Assembly: GCA_002686595.1 (NCBI GenBank)
Contig: NYXZ01000108.1
Location: 1-64,000, forward strand
Length of the DNA stretch: 64,000 bases
Reading direction: 5' to 3'
DNA from: Planctomycetota bacterium
Lineage (GTDB): Bacteria > Planctomycetota > UBA1135 > GCA-002686595
This document shows positions 40,133-48,542 of this stretch, one piece after another. Numbering within the stretch: position 1 is the stretch's first letter; every line of letters starts with the position of its first letter. The notes under the pieces were generated by a model, which was not told where the DNA came from, did no database searches, and was given only the letters and a program-made list of their open reading frames with translations. Made by a program: the position numbers and the translations under genes.

Positions 40133-42070
40133 TTAATGCGCGTCCGCTCTGAGGACTTGGGTGCTTGGTGAGGTCTGGTTTGATTCCGTTTGCTGGTTGC
40201 CCAGTTGAGTTAGTTCGCGGGCCTGTGCCCGCCAATGTTCTTCCGCTTGCTCATCACCGGCTGCCATCCGGCGTTGCGCTTCCCCCATGGCATCCGTCAA
40301 CGCAGCGCGCCGCGTTTGGATGCGGTTTTCTTCGAGAAACCTCAGTTCTCCATTCACGAGTTCGCGAGGTGTCTCGGCCGTGGAGGCCAACTCCACGGCC
40401 TTTATGACGAGCGGGCGCGCAGGATGTTCCAAGAGAGAGCTCAGCAAGAGGCCCTCTGATATGACGCCGTCCTCCGAATCGTAGAGTTCGAAGAAGGTCA
40501 CCAGGGCGTGGCTCACGCGCGGCTCGGGACACCCTTCCAACCAAGGACGCACCAGGGCCGCCAAGCTGTTGTCCAGCAAGATAGCTCCCAGCAAGCGAGC
40601 GTAGGCTCCCACCAGGCGGCGTTCCTCTGGAGTAGGCTGGCGCCTTTCCGGCACATTCGTCGAGCCGGCCTCGTCCGCCGCTTGGGCCAACGGCGCCGTC
40701 TTGCCCCGTACGGAGCGCGCCTCGGAGGTGCGTCCGCCGGTATGTCCCCCGCTATGTCCAACAGCGCCTCGCCCGGTGAGGGGATGGCTGGCAAACTGCT
40801 CCCGCAGCACTCCCTGGGCGAGGCCCGTGCGCTCCGCCAACTGGGCCAGGAGCGCCTCCCTGTGCACCGGTCGCCGCAAGCAGGCCAGGAACTCCACGCA
40901 GCCGTCCACGGCCCGGGACAAATCTCCGCCCCCCAAGTGTTCGATGCCCGCCGTGACAAAATCAAACCAGCCCTGGGCTCCGGCCAAGAGGGCGTCAAAG
41001 GCCTCCGCTCCCTCGCGGATCAAAAGGTCGCAGGGATCCGTACCCTGCTCCAGGGCGGCCACCTCCAACTCGATATCCAGGGCCAAGAGCCCCTTGAGGG
41101 CCCGTTCCGCCGCTTGGCGTCCGGCGGCGTCCCCGTCGAAGACCAACGTCACGCGCTTGGCCCCCACGCGCCTGACAAGGCCCGCATGATCGGCGGTGGT
41201 CGAGGTGCCCAAGACCGCCGCCACATTCTTGCGCCCGACCTGGTGGGCGGCCATGACATCCGTGTAGCCCTCCACAAGTACCAAATGGCCGCCCTTGCGC
41301 ACGGCCTCGCGGGCGCGATCCAAGCCGTAGATCAGCCGCCCCTTGTGGAAGAGCTCAGTCTCCGGCGTGTTGACGTACTTGGGCCCGCTGCCCTCGTCAT
41401 CCAGCAGACGCCGCGCCCCAAAACCCAGGGGACGCCCGGCAAGATCGCGAATGGGAAAGGTCAGCCGTCCGCGAAAGAAATCATAGCTGCGGCCTGAATC
41501 GTTGCGGCGCACCAGGCCGGCCTTGAGGTAGGCATCTATGTCCAGCTGCTCCTCGCTCACCACGCCCACCAGGGCCTGGCCATCCGGCGGCGCAAAGCCG
41601 ACGGAAAAGGCCTTGAGGGTGCCCTCTTCCAAACCGCGCGCCCTGAGGTAATCGAGGCCCGCCTTACCCGCCGGGGAATGGAGCTTGCGCTCGTACCAGT
41701 TACAGGTGCGTTCCACCGCCTCTAGCAGAGGATCGAGAGGTTCCCGGGGGCCGCGGGTCCGGGCGGCCTTGGGCAACTCCACGGCGGTCTGGGCCGCGAG
41801 CAGCTCCAGGGCCTCCATGAACTGCACGCCCAAAAACTCCATCAGGAAGTCGAGCTGGTCACCGCCGTTGCTGCAAGATCCGTAGCAATGCCAGGTGCCC
41901 TTGCGCGGATCCACTTTGAAGGAAGGCGTCTTCTCCTCGTGAAACGGACAGACCGCCTCCCACAGGGCGCCGGCCCGTTTCAAGCCCGGGACCCGCTCGC
42001 GCACCACCTCTTCAATGGGGGCGCGGAGCTTGATCTCCCGGATGGCGTCTCGGAGGTCGTCTGAAGGCAA
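40133..42070 (-). CDS. dnaG: DNA primase
   Basis: Zinc finger [66 protein letters not shown]; upstream of rpoD. Confidence 0.97.
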   Translation of the reverse strand: MPSDDLRDAIREIKLRAPIEEVVRERVPGLKRAGALWEAVCPFHEEKTPSFKVDPRKGTWHCYGSCSNGGDQLDFLMEFLGVQFMEALELLAAQTAVELPKAARTRGPREPLDPLLEAVERTCNWYERKLHSPAGKAGLDYLRARGLEEGTLKAFSVGFAPPDGQALVGVVSEEQLDIDAYLKAGLVRRNDSGRSYDFFRGRLTFPIRDLAGRPLGFGARRLLDDEGSGPKYVNTPETELFHKGRLIYGLDRAREAVRKGGHLVLVEGYTDVMAAHQVGRKNVAAVLGTSTTADHAGLVRRVGAKRVTLVFDGDAAGRQAAERALKGLLALDIELEVAALEQGTDPCDLLIREGAEAFDALLAGAQGWFDFVTAGIEHLGGGDLSRAVDGCVEFLACLRRPVHREALLAQLAERTGLAQGVLREQFASHPLTGRGAVGHSGGHTGGRTSEARSVRGKTAPLAQAADEAGSTNVPERRQPTPEERRLVGAYARLLGAILLDNSLAALVRPWLEGCPEPRVSHALVTFFELYDSEDGVISEGLLLSSLLEHPARPLVIKAVELASTAETPRELVNGELRFLEENRIQTRRAALTDAMGEAQRRMAAGDEQAEEHWRAQARELTQLGNQQTESNQTSPSTQVLRADAH

Positions 42071-42488
42071 GGAGGTGGAGCCGGAGCACGATTACTCCGA
42101 CGCGGGGTGTACGGGGTTTGGGAAGTGGGTGTGGGCTAGGGACGCGTCATTTGGCCGCCGGCGGCCGGTCGCCCTCGGGACAAAAGTGATCGAAGACGAA
42201 AACCGGAGGGCGCTCGGGGGGCAGCGTGCTGGACTTGGAAAAACAGGTGGTGGACTTGGTGCGACGACCGCTTGGCCGCGCAAAGGGGATGGACTAAAGT
42301 AGGGGCCGTCCGTCGGGAGTTGGACGACACCGGAAATGGACAATAGGCACACTTCTTCCCGGGGCAGGAATGGCACCCGGGAATCCGCCTGGGCCGCTCC
42401 TGATAAGGTGGGATGAGGCAATCAAGAACCCCCGTAGGTCCAGGATCAGCCGTGTGGAGGAAAGCGGCCCGCTTCCCAAGTCCATAGC

Positions 42489-42494
42489 ATTATA
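42489..42494 (-). promoter_or_regulatory. Extended -10 promoter (TGCTATAAT) upstream of dnaG-rpoD
   Basis: Minus strand ...CCACAAGTGCTATAATGCTATGG; perfect TATAAT with TGn extension, no clear -35; ~415 nt upstream of dnaG. Confidence 0.6.
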
Positions 42495-42605
42495 GCACTT
42501 GTGGGCGGGAAAAGACGAGTGCGAAGCTGCAAAACACGCTCATGCCCCCAAATTGGCCTTCCCGCCCCTCGACCATCCGAAGCCGGGATGGGGCCTCGGC
42601 GCCAC

Positions 42606-43793
42606 CTAGGAGGGAGGCCCCAGGGCCCTGGATAGGGCCAGGAGCTCCGCCACGGACAACTCCCCAGGCCTGGCGCTCCCGTCCAGGCCGAGGCTCCCCA
42701 GCACCTCCCCGGCCCGTTCCCGATCGCCGAGTTGACGGCCCAGGAGTCCCAAGAGGGCCTTCCTGCGCTGGCCCAGGAGGATCCCGGTCCAGTCCCCAAG
42801 ACAGGTCATCTCCTGCGCTCCGGGCCGCTGCGGGAGCAGTTCCAACTGGAGCACGGCGCTCTCCACCCGGGGCCGGGGCCAGAACAACTCGGGTCCCACG
42901 GTGCGCACCATGCGGGCCCCGTAGAGGGCCTGGACTTGGACCGAGAGCGGCCCCCAGTCGCGCGTCCCGGGCACCGCCACCAGCCGGTCCACCATCTCCC
43001 GCTGGAGCAGCAGGGTCATGGTCAGCGGCGGGTTGGGCAGACGCGCCAGCAGCGCCGTCACTGGCCCCCCCACGCTGTAGGGCAGGTTGCTGACCACGCG
43101 CCAGCTGCCCTCGTCCGGCAGGGCCTCCAGCACTTCCTGGGCCAGGTGATGTTTGCCATCGAGTACATCGCAGTGGATCCACTTCACTGACGGAGCTTTC
43201 CCAGTCGCGGCGGCCAACCGTTCCCGGGCCACCTCCAGCAGGCGTCCGTCGATCTCCACCGCGCTCACCCGCGCCCCGGCGGCCACCAGGGGCACGGTCA
43301 AGGAGGCACAGCCGGAGCCGATCTCCAAGACGAAGTCCCCGGCCTCAACTCCGCCATCCCGCACAATGGCCCGGGCCAGATTGGCGTCCACCATCATGTT
43401 CTGGCCCAGGCGCCGGGAGGGCCGGTAGTCCCGGGCGGCCAACTCCGCGCGCACCGCCTGCCAAGTGCCGGCTTCCCCGTTGCCTTGCTCTTCACTGCCT
43501 TGCTCCCCGCGGCCTTGCTCCCCGCGGCCAGGTTTCCCGGCGCCAGATTCTCCAGTGCCAGATTCTCCGGCGCTGCTCTCCTTCGCGTCGTTTTCCATCG
43601 TGCAGTTTCCCTCTGCGCCGATTTCTCCAGCGCAGTTTCCCGCGGCGTGGCTCTCTTCCGTGCCGCTTCCCTCCGCGCAGTTTCCCTCTGTGCCGATTCC
43701 TCCAGCGCTGTTTCCCGCGGCGTTGCTCTCTTCCGTGCCGTTTCCCTCCGTGCCGTTTTCCCCCGTGCCGTTTCCTTCCGGCGGCGAGTTCAT
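42606..43793 (-). CDS. rsmA: 16S rRNA (adenine1518/1519-N6,N6)-dimethyltransferase with repeat-rich N-terminal extension
   Basis: YRPSRRLGQNMMVDANLARAIV, VLEIGSGCASLTVPLVAAGARVSAVEID, VVSNLPYSVGGPV; N-terminal ~110 aa are period-5 repeats. Confidence 0.93.
   Translation of the reverse strand: MNSPPEGNGTGENGTEGNGTEESNAAGNSAGGIGTEGNCAEGSGTEESHAAGNCAGEIGAEGNCTMENDAKESSAGESGTGESGAGKPGRGEQGRGEQGSEEQGNGEAGTWQAVRAELAARDYRPSRRLGQNMMVDANLARAIVRDGGVEAGDFVLEIGSGCASLTVPLVAAGARVSAVEIDGRLLEVARERLAAATGKAPSVKWIHCDVLDGKHHLAQEVLEALPDEGSWRVVSNLPYSVGGPVTALLARLPNPPLTMTLLLQREMVDRLVAVPGTRDWGPLSVQVQALYGARMVRTVGPELFWPRPRVESAVLQLELLPQRPGAQEMTCLGDWTGILLGQRRKALLGLLGRQLGDRERAGEVLGSLGLDGSARPGELSVAELLALSRALGPPS
43602..43751. 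repeat. 75-bp imperfect direct repeat x2 built of 15-bp (pentapeptide) subunits, 5' part of rsmA
   Basis: 43602-43676 vs 43677-43751 aligned by eye: about six mismatches. Confidence 0.9.
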
Positions 43794-44809
43794 CTGCGAG
43801 CTCCCTCCAGCAACGCCCTCAGCCCCGGCGCCGCCCCTTCTTCCGCCGCCAGCCGTTCCAAGAGTGGCAGTGCGGCGCCACCCCAACTCTGGCCCACTGA
43901 GCGTAGTCGGCCCAGGAGGGCGGCGTCCCGGCTCCAACCCGAAGCCTGTGAGCGCAGGTACTCCTCGGCCCCCGCCACACAGCGAAAGCCCAGATCCGCC
44001 GCCCGGTGCCGCCGGTCGAAGCCCTGTTCGTTGTAGGCCAGCCCGCCCTCCGAAGTGGGCCCGGACAGGGGACGGCCCCGCGTGCGGTACGAGCCCCCCA
44101 GGGCTCCGTCCCGGTGCCCGCGGGCGGCCAGCGATTCCGTGACGCGGCCCCTGGTCCATTCCGCCGCGTTCCCCAGGAGATCGTGAACTCCCTCTGGACT
44201 GCGCCCGCGCTCGAACGTGCCACAGGCCAGAAGGCGCCCCAGGCCCAGTTCCAGGGTGTTCGCCACGGCCCGCGCCCGACCCGCTCCCCAGGGCCAGGGC
44301 CGCCCCCGCTGGCCCCCGGCGATGCGCAGCCACTCGCAGGCCGTGGGCAGGCGCAGGCCCCGGGCCACGGCGTAATCCTCGGCCTCCTCCAGCGTCATCC
44401 AGGTGGCCGGCCAGGTATCGCCGTCGACGCCCCAGGCCTCGGCTTCCGCCAGGGGAAAGGTCTCGGCGCTGCCCTCTGCCAGCCAGCGCCGCCACTGTCC
44501 GCGGGAGACTTCAAAACGCTCCACGAGCAAGTCCGCCACCGCTGGACAGGTCGCGCCCGGGCCCAGCTCCAGAGAACAACCCGGGACAAAGACCATGCCT
44601 TCGACGGCCAGGGGCTCCCCGTATGCCGCGCGCCCCAGCGCAGCGCTAGCCTTGGCGGAACTGGCAGTGCTGGAACTCGCCGCGGCGGAACTAGCCCGCG
44701 TTGCAAGAGACGAGCCCGCCCCCCCTTCATCGCAACCCTGCAATCCAAGGCTGACACAGAGGACCAGACAGGCGCCCAGGAGAACTCGCGGCGCCCGGCG
44801 AATCTTCAA
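43790..44809 (-). CDS. Formylglycine-generating-enzyme/sulfatase-modifying-factor-like lipoprotein
   Basis: Lipobox SLGLQGC; GMVFVPGCSLELG, LPTACEWLRIAGG..RPWPWG, GVHDLLGNAAEWTRGR, DLGFRCV. Confidence 0.85.
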   Translation of the reverse strand: MKIRRAPRVLLGACLVLCVSLGLQGCDEGGAGSSLATRASSAAASSSTASSAKASAALGRAAYGEPLAVEGMVFVPGCSLELGPGATCPAVADLLVERFEVSRGQWRRWLAEGSAETFPLAEAEAWGVDGDTWPATWMTLEEAEDYAVARGLRLPTACEWLRIAGGQRGRPWPWGAGRARAVANTLELGLGRLLACGTFERGRSPEGVHDLLGNAAEWTRGRVTESLAARGHRDGALGGSYRTRGRPLSGPTSEGGLAYNEQGFDRRHRAADLGFRCVAGAEEYLRSQASGWSRDAALLGRLRSVGQSWGGAALPLLERLAAEEGAAPGLRALLEGARR

Positions 44810-44878
44810 CAGGTTCTCCGTGCCGGGGCAGGCGGCCCGGTCAGCCCCGCGGGCCGTCCGGGCCAGTGCCCGATAACA

Positions 44879-45649
44879 CTACTCGCCGCCGATTTGGGCG
44901 TCCTGGACGAAGATCTCCACACGACGGTTCAGGCGCTTGTTGTCGGCGCTGTCATTGGCCACAACCGGTTCATGGGGGCCGAAGCCAGCCACCACCATGT
45001 CCGCCGCTGGAATCTGCTTCGAGGCCACCAACAACGAGGCGACCCCCACCGCCCGCGCCGCCGAGAGCTCCAAGTTGCCACCGGGAAAACGCTCCAGGGT
45101 CTTGGGTCGAACGATGGGATCACTATCCGTGTGTCCGCGTACCCAAACACGGCCGTGGGGCAGGGCTGCAATCTCACTAGCCACTTGCGCCAGGGCCTTT
45201 TGCCCCTCCGCGCCGACCTCCGCCGAACCGGAGGCAAAGAGCACCTTGTCCTGCACCATGTAGACATAGCCTCCCTCCACATCAAAGCGCTCCACATCTC
45301 CCGGCGGCCGGCCGAGGGTGTTCAGCATTTCCTGCAGTTCACCCATGCGGTGTTCGATGCGCGTGTCGAAGCCCGCCTCCAACACCTCCACTTGGCTCAG
45401 GGCCAGCTCGCCCTTGAGTTGTTCGGAGCGCGCCTCCAGCTGGGCCACATATTGGCTGAGGTCGTGGACCTGGGTTTGGTAGCGTTTGGCGGACTCGAGA
45501 GTCTCGTCGTACTTGCCCTGGGAAACGCAGGAAGCCAAAAGGGCCAGGCCCAGCAAGGCCGGGGCCAGGCTAGGTGTCAGTTTGGCGGTTGCGGCGTCTT
45601 GGCCGTGGTGTCGAATTGTGTTCATCGCGTTGTTGATTGCTCGTGCCAT
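44879..45649 (-). CDS. OmpA-family peptidoglycan-binding lipoprotein
   Basis: Lipobox LALLASC; OmpA core VRGHTDSDPIV...ELSAARAVGVASLLVASKQIPAADMVVAGFGPHEPVVANDSADNKRLNRRVEIFV; start 45625 or 45649. Confidence 0.9.
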   Translation of the reverse strand: MARAINNAMNTIRHHGQDAATAKLTPSLAPALLGLALLASCVSQGKYDETLESAKRYQTQVHDLSQYVAQLEARSEQLKGELALSQVEVLEAGFDTRIEHRMGELQEMLNTLGRPPGDVERFDVEGGYVYMVQDKVLFASGSAEVGAEGQKALAQVASEIAALPHGRVWVRGHTDSDPIVRPKTLERFPGGNLELSAARAVGVASLLVASKQIPAADMVVAGFGPHEPVVANDSADNKRLNRRVEIFVQDAQIGGE

Positions 45650-45767
45650 GGGTGGAACGCGCCCCACCGCTCTGGTGAGCATCCGCGTCCCCACGGCCGA
45701 GTCTAGCCCTCCGACGAGCCCGAATCCAAAGCGTTCCCCGGGAGATACCGTCCAAAAAACAACACCG

Positions 45768-46260
45768 GAAAACTCCCCCCCCCTTGGGGGGCCGGGGAGA
45801 GAACCACACACCCCCTTGCCACCGCGCACACCAAAGCAAAAAGCGCATACCCAAACCCAGCGCACACGCAAGCCCAGCTGTCCCACTCCCCAAAACCAGA
45901 AAACTCCCCCCCTTGGGGGGGCTGGGGGGGGGGACCACACAACCCCTTGCCACCGCACATACCCAAGCCCAAGCACATACCCAAGCCCCGCTGTTCCACT
46001 CCCCAAAACCAGAAAACTCCCCCCTTTGGGGGGGCTGGGGGGGGGAACCACACAACCCCTTGCCACCGCGCACACCCAAGCCCAGCGCATACCCAAGCCC
46101 AGCTGTCCCACTCCCCCAAACCGGAAAACTCCCCCCCTTGGGGGGGCTGGGGGGGGGAACCACACAACCCCTTGCCACCGCGCACACCCAAGCCCAGCGC
46201 ATACCCAAGCCCAAGCACATACCCAAGCCCCACTCCCCCACTCCCCCAAACCGGAAAACC
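45768..46260. repeat. Four tandem units (131, 113, 112, 130 bp) of the C7-TT-G7-CT-G9 palindromic repeat family
   Basis: GAAAACTCCCC starts at 45768, 45899, 46012, 46124; each has a C-run/TT/G-run palindrome, second G-run, then ACCACACA(A)CCCCTTGCCACCGC and CCCAAGCCC-type tail; first unit core degenerate. Confidence 0.96.
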
Positions 46261-46348
46261 GGAAAACCCGAGAGATCACCGGCCGCGCTGGATTCAGCAA
46301 AGCGCCGCCGGACCGGGGGCCGGCGGCGCAGCGAGTGTGCCCTAGCTC

Positions 46349-46891
46349 CTAGAACTTGGCGCCGAAGATCCCAGCCACGCTCTCGGCCACGCTATTCAGC
46401 TGACCGCGAGAGAGGGCCAGGGCGATCGGCAGACCGAGGACCAGGACCAGGGTGGTGGCAATGGCCGCCAGGCGCACGCCCATGCCCTCGCTCTCTTCCG
46501 CCGGCGCGGCGACGACGGCAGCGGCGGAGCTACGGCGCACGGGGGCGGCTTCGGCGATGTCCTCTTCCTCGGCGAGGTCGATTTCACCCACATCCTCCAC
46601 ATCCTCGATGAGCGTATCCACATCGGTGATTTCCTGGGTGGCCATGCCGGCCTCGTCGTCCAAGTCCACGGCATCCTCGAAGACGACCTCTTCGCCGGCA
46701 TCGGCCACCGAGACCACTTCGCCGGATAGATCGCTGCGCAGGCTGTCCACATCGCTGCGGCGTAGTTTCATGGTATCGCCTTCACGGAAGGCGCGAATTT
46801 CGCCCTCCGAGACGAGGCGTTTCAGCTCCTCGTCCTTGAGGCGCAGTTTGTCGAGGGCTTCCTCGAAGCTGAAGAATTCGTTTTCTGCCAC
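46349..46891 (-). CDS. HTH (MerR/excisionase-like) protein with acidic linker and C-terminal TM helix
   Basis: FSFEEALDKLRLKDEELKRLVSEGEIRAFREGDTMKLRRSDVDSLR; TM MGVRLAAIATTLVLVLGLPIALAL. Confidence 0.75.
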   Translation of the reverse strand: MAENEFFSFEEALDKLRLKDEELKRLVSEGEIRAFREGDTMKLRRSDVDSLRSDLSGEVVSVADAGEEVVFEDAVDLDDEAGMATQEITDVDTLIEDVEDVGEIDLAEEEDIAEAAPVRRSSAAAVVAAPAEESEGMGVRLAAIATTLVLVLGLPIALALSRGQLNSVAESVAGIFGAKF

Positions 46892-46945
46892 TGGGTGTCT
46901 CCTGTGTTGCCGAATCGGCGTTTGAAATGAAGGGGAGGTGGTTGG

Positions 46946-47380
46946 TTAGCGGGGAGAGGGTGCGCCCTGAGAGGCGAACTCCTTTTCGAGTTCCTTGTAG
47001 GTGTACTCGGATTGATCGTTGAAGCCGTCGAGTTGCAGATCGAGGTCGATGCGCCGGGCACCGACGAGCTTGATGCCCTGCATGCTGCGGGAGCCGCCGG
47101 TGGCCTGGTAGACGGCGAGCTGCTTTGATTCGGTGTCGACGAGGTACAAGAGGCTGGCCCCGGTCACATCGAGGCCCGTGACCGCGATCATGCTCCCGTT
47201 GGAGTCCGCCGTGGCGAAGGCCCCGGACATGGTGGGGGCGGGCCCGGAATCGGTTCCCGTGCCGCCATCGCCCCCGTCCTGGGGAGGCTGACCCGGCAGG
47301 TAGGCGAGGGCCAGGGCACTCAGGCACAGGATGGCGGCTACCACAGGTGTACTCTGGCGGAGCAGGGGGTTGGGTGACAT
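46946..47380 (-). CDS. Small secreted/anchored protein of unknown function
   Basis: N-terminal TM VVAAILCLSALALAYLPG; start ATG 47380. Confidence 0.6.
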   Translation of the reverse strand: MSPNPLLRQSTPVVAAILCLSALALAYLPGQPPQDGGDGGTGTDSGPAPTMSGAFATADSNGSMIAVTGLDVTGASLLYLVDTESKQLAVYQATGGSRSMQGIKLVGARRIDLDLQLDGFNDQSEYTYKELEKEFASQGAPSPR

Positions 47381-47513
47381 GGCGTTAGGGGTGTTGCTGG
47401 CTGCTGAAAAACGGCGGCGCCTCGGGCTGGGGCCCGGAAGGGGCTGCATATCCTACTGCCTGGTATCTGTTGCGCCAGAACTTGCCAATCCCCTGGGTCG
47501 GGAACCCGGCGCC

Positions 47514-48542
47514 TTACAGGCCCGCCAGATCGCCGGAAATCTCCTCCAAGAGGTCCTTCAGGGTGATCAGGCCCAGGGGCGCCTCGGCGCTGCCCACGCA
47601 GGCCAGGCGTTGGCCGCGCAGGCGCAGGCGGGCCAGGGCCGCATCCACACACAAATCCGGCTCCAGGAAAAGCAAGGGCCGCAGGCGGCCGGGGACAGCG
47701 GTCGGCGCTGCCTGGCTGCCATCCCCGTCCCCGCCGTCGGATCCGCCAGCACCGGCGGCCTGTTCTCGCTGGGCGATCAGGGCCTCTAGTTGGTGCACAT
47801 AACCGCTCACGCGGCCATCCCCATCCAGAACGGGGATGCGGCTGTAGGGACACTCGGCCAGGACCTCCCCCAGTTCACGGGTTCCCTGCCGCAGGAGCTG
47901 GATCTGCTCCCAGGGCACCATGATCGAGTCTATCGAGGTCCCCCGCAGGCGCAGGGCGTTGCGGGCCAGCCGTCCGGCGCCCTCCCCCAGGGCTCCGGTG
48001 CGTTCGCCCTCCGCCAGCATGTCGAGAACTGCTTGGCGGGCACCGAAGGTGGCGAAGTCCGGATTCCTCACACCCGAGAGGCGTTGAGCAAGGCCCGCCA
48101 AGAGGTGCAAAGGACGGGCCAGGGGCCAGTAGAACAGGCGTGAGAATGCCAGAAAAGGTGCCGCAGCTCCGCACAGGATGTGAGGACGACGACGAAACAG
48201 TTCCTTTGGCAGGGCTTCCGCCAGCAGGAACATCACCGGGCTGAGAAAGAGGGTGAGGATGATCTCATGGGCGGCCCGCGGTATGGCCAACACACCGAGC
48301 AAACTGCCGCTGGAGAGGGTCGCCGCCTCCACCGCCAGGTTGTTGCCAATCAAGACGGTGATCAGGAGGCCAGTTTCGTCGCGTAGCAGCCAACGCACAA
48401 GGCGCCAGCGGCGGTGGCCGGCGCGCGCTTCCATGTCCACGCGAATGCGACTCAGGGAGTAGAAGCCCGTCTCCACACCTGAGTAGAGGGCCGCAGCCAC
48501 CACAGACAGCCCCAGAAGCACGAGGGTCCCGGCGAAGCTCAT
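47514..48542 (-). CDS. CNNM/DUF21 + CBS domain transporter-like protein (CorC/HlyC family)
   Basis: AALYSGVETGFYSLSRIRVD, LPKELFRRRPH, CBS region PYSRIPVLDGDGRVSGYV. Confidence 0.85.
   Translation of the reverse strand: MSFAGTLVLLGLSVVAAALYSGVETGFYSLSRIRVDMEARAGHRRWRLVRWLLRDETGLLITVLIGNNLAVEAATLSSGSLLGVLAIPRAAHEIILTLFLSPVMFLLAEALPKELFRRRPHILCGAAAPFLAFSRLFYWPLARPLHLLAGLAQRLSGVRNPDFATFGARQAVLDMLAEGERTGALGEGAGRLARNALRLRGTSIDSIMVPWEQIQLLRQGTRELGEVLAECPYSRIPVLDGDGRVSGYVHQLEALIAQREQAAGAGGSDGGDGDGSQAAPTAVPGRLRPLLFLEPDLCVDAALARLRLRGQRLACVGSAEAPLGLITLKDLLEEISGDLAGL

Noticed and set aside
42440-42480. RNase P RNA-like GGAGGAAAGC motif on the plus strand
   Set aside because: Only a short partial match to the rnpB GAGGAAAGTCC motif, with none of the other conserved regions nearby.
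44006-45706. 566-aa plus-strand ORF
   Set aside because: Antisense to the FGE-like and OmpA genes.
45768-46260. CRISPR array interpretation of the tandem repeats
   Set aside because: Units are 112-131 bp with related rather than unique spacers and no cas genes; the core is a homopolymer palindrome.
45486-46611. Plus-strand and minus-strand ORFs through the repeat array (e.g. 45486-46352, 45784-46611, N-terminal part of 44879-46300) encoding Pro/Gly/Trp-rich repeats
   Set aside because: All frames stay open because of the G/C homopolymer repeats; the products are simple translations of the DNA repeat with no independent protein signal. The OmpA gene starts at 45625/45649.
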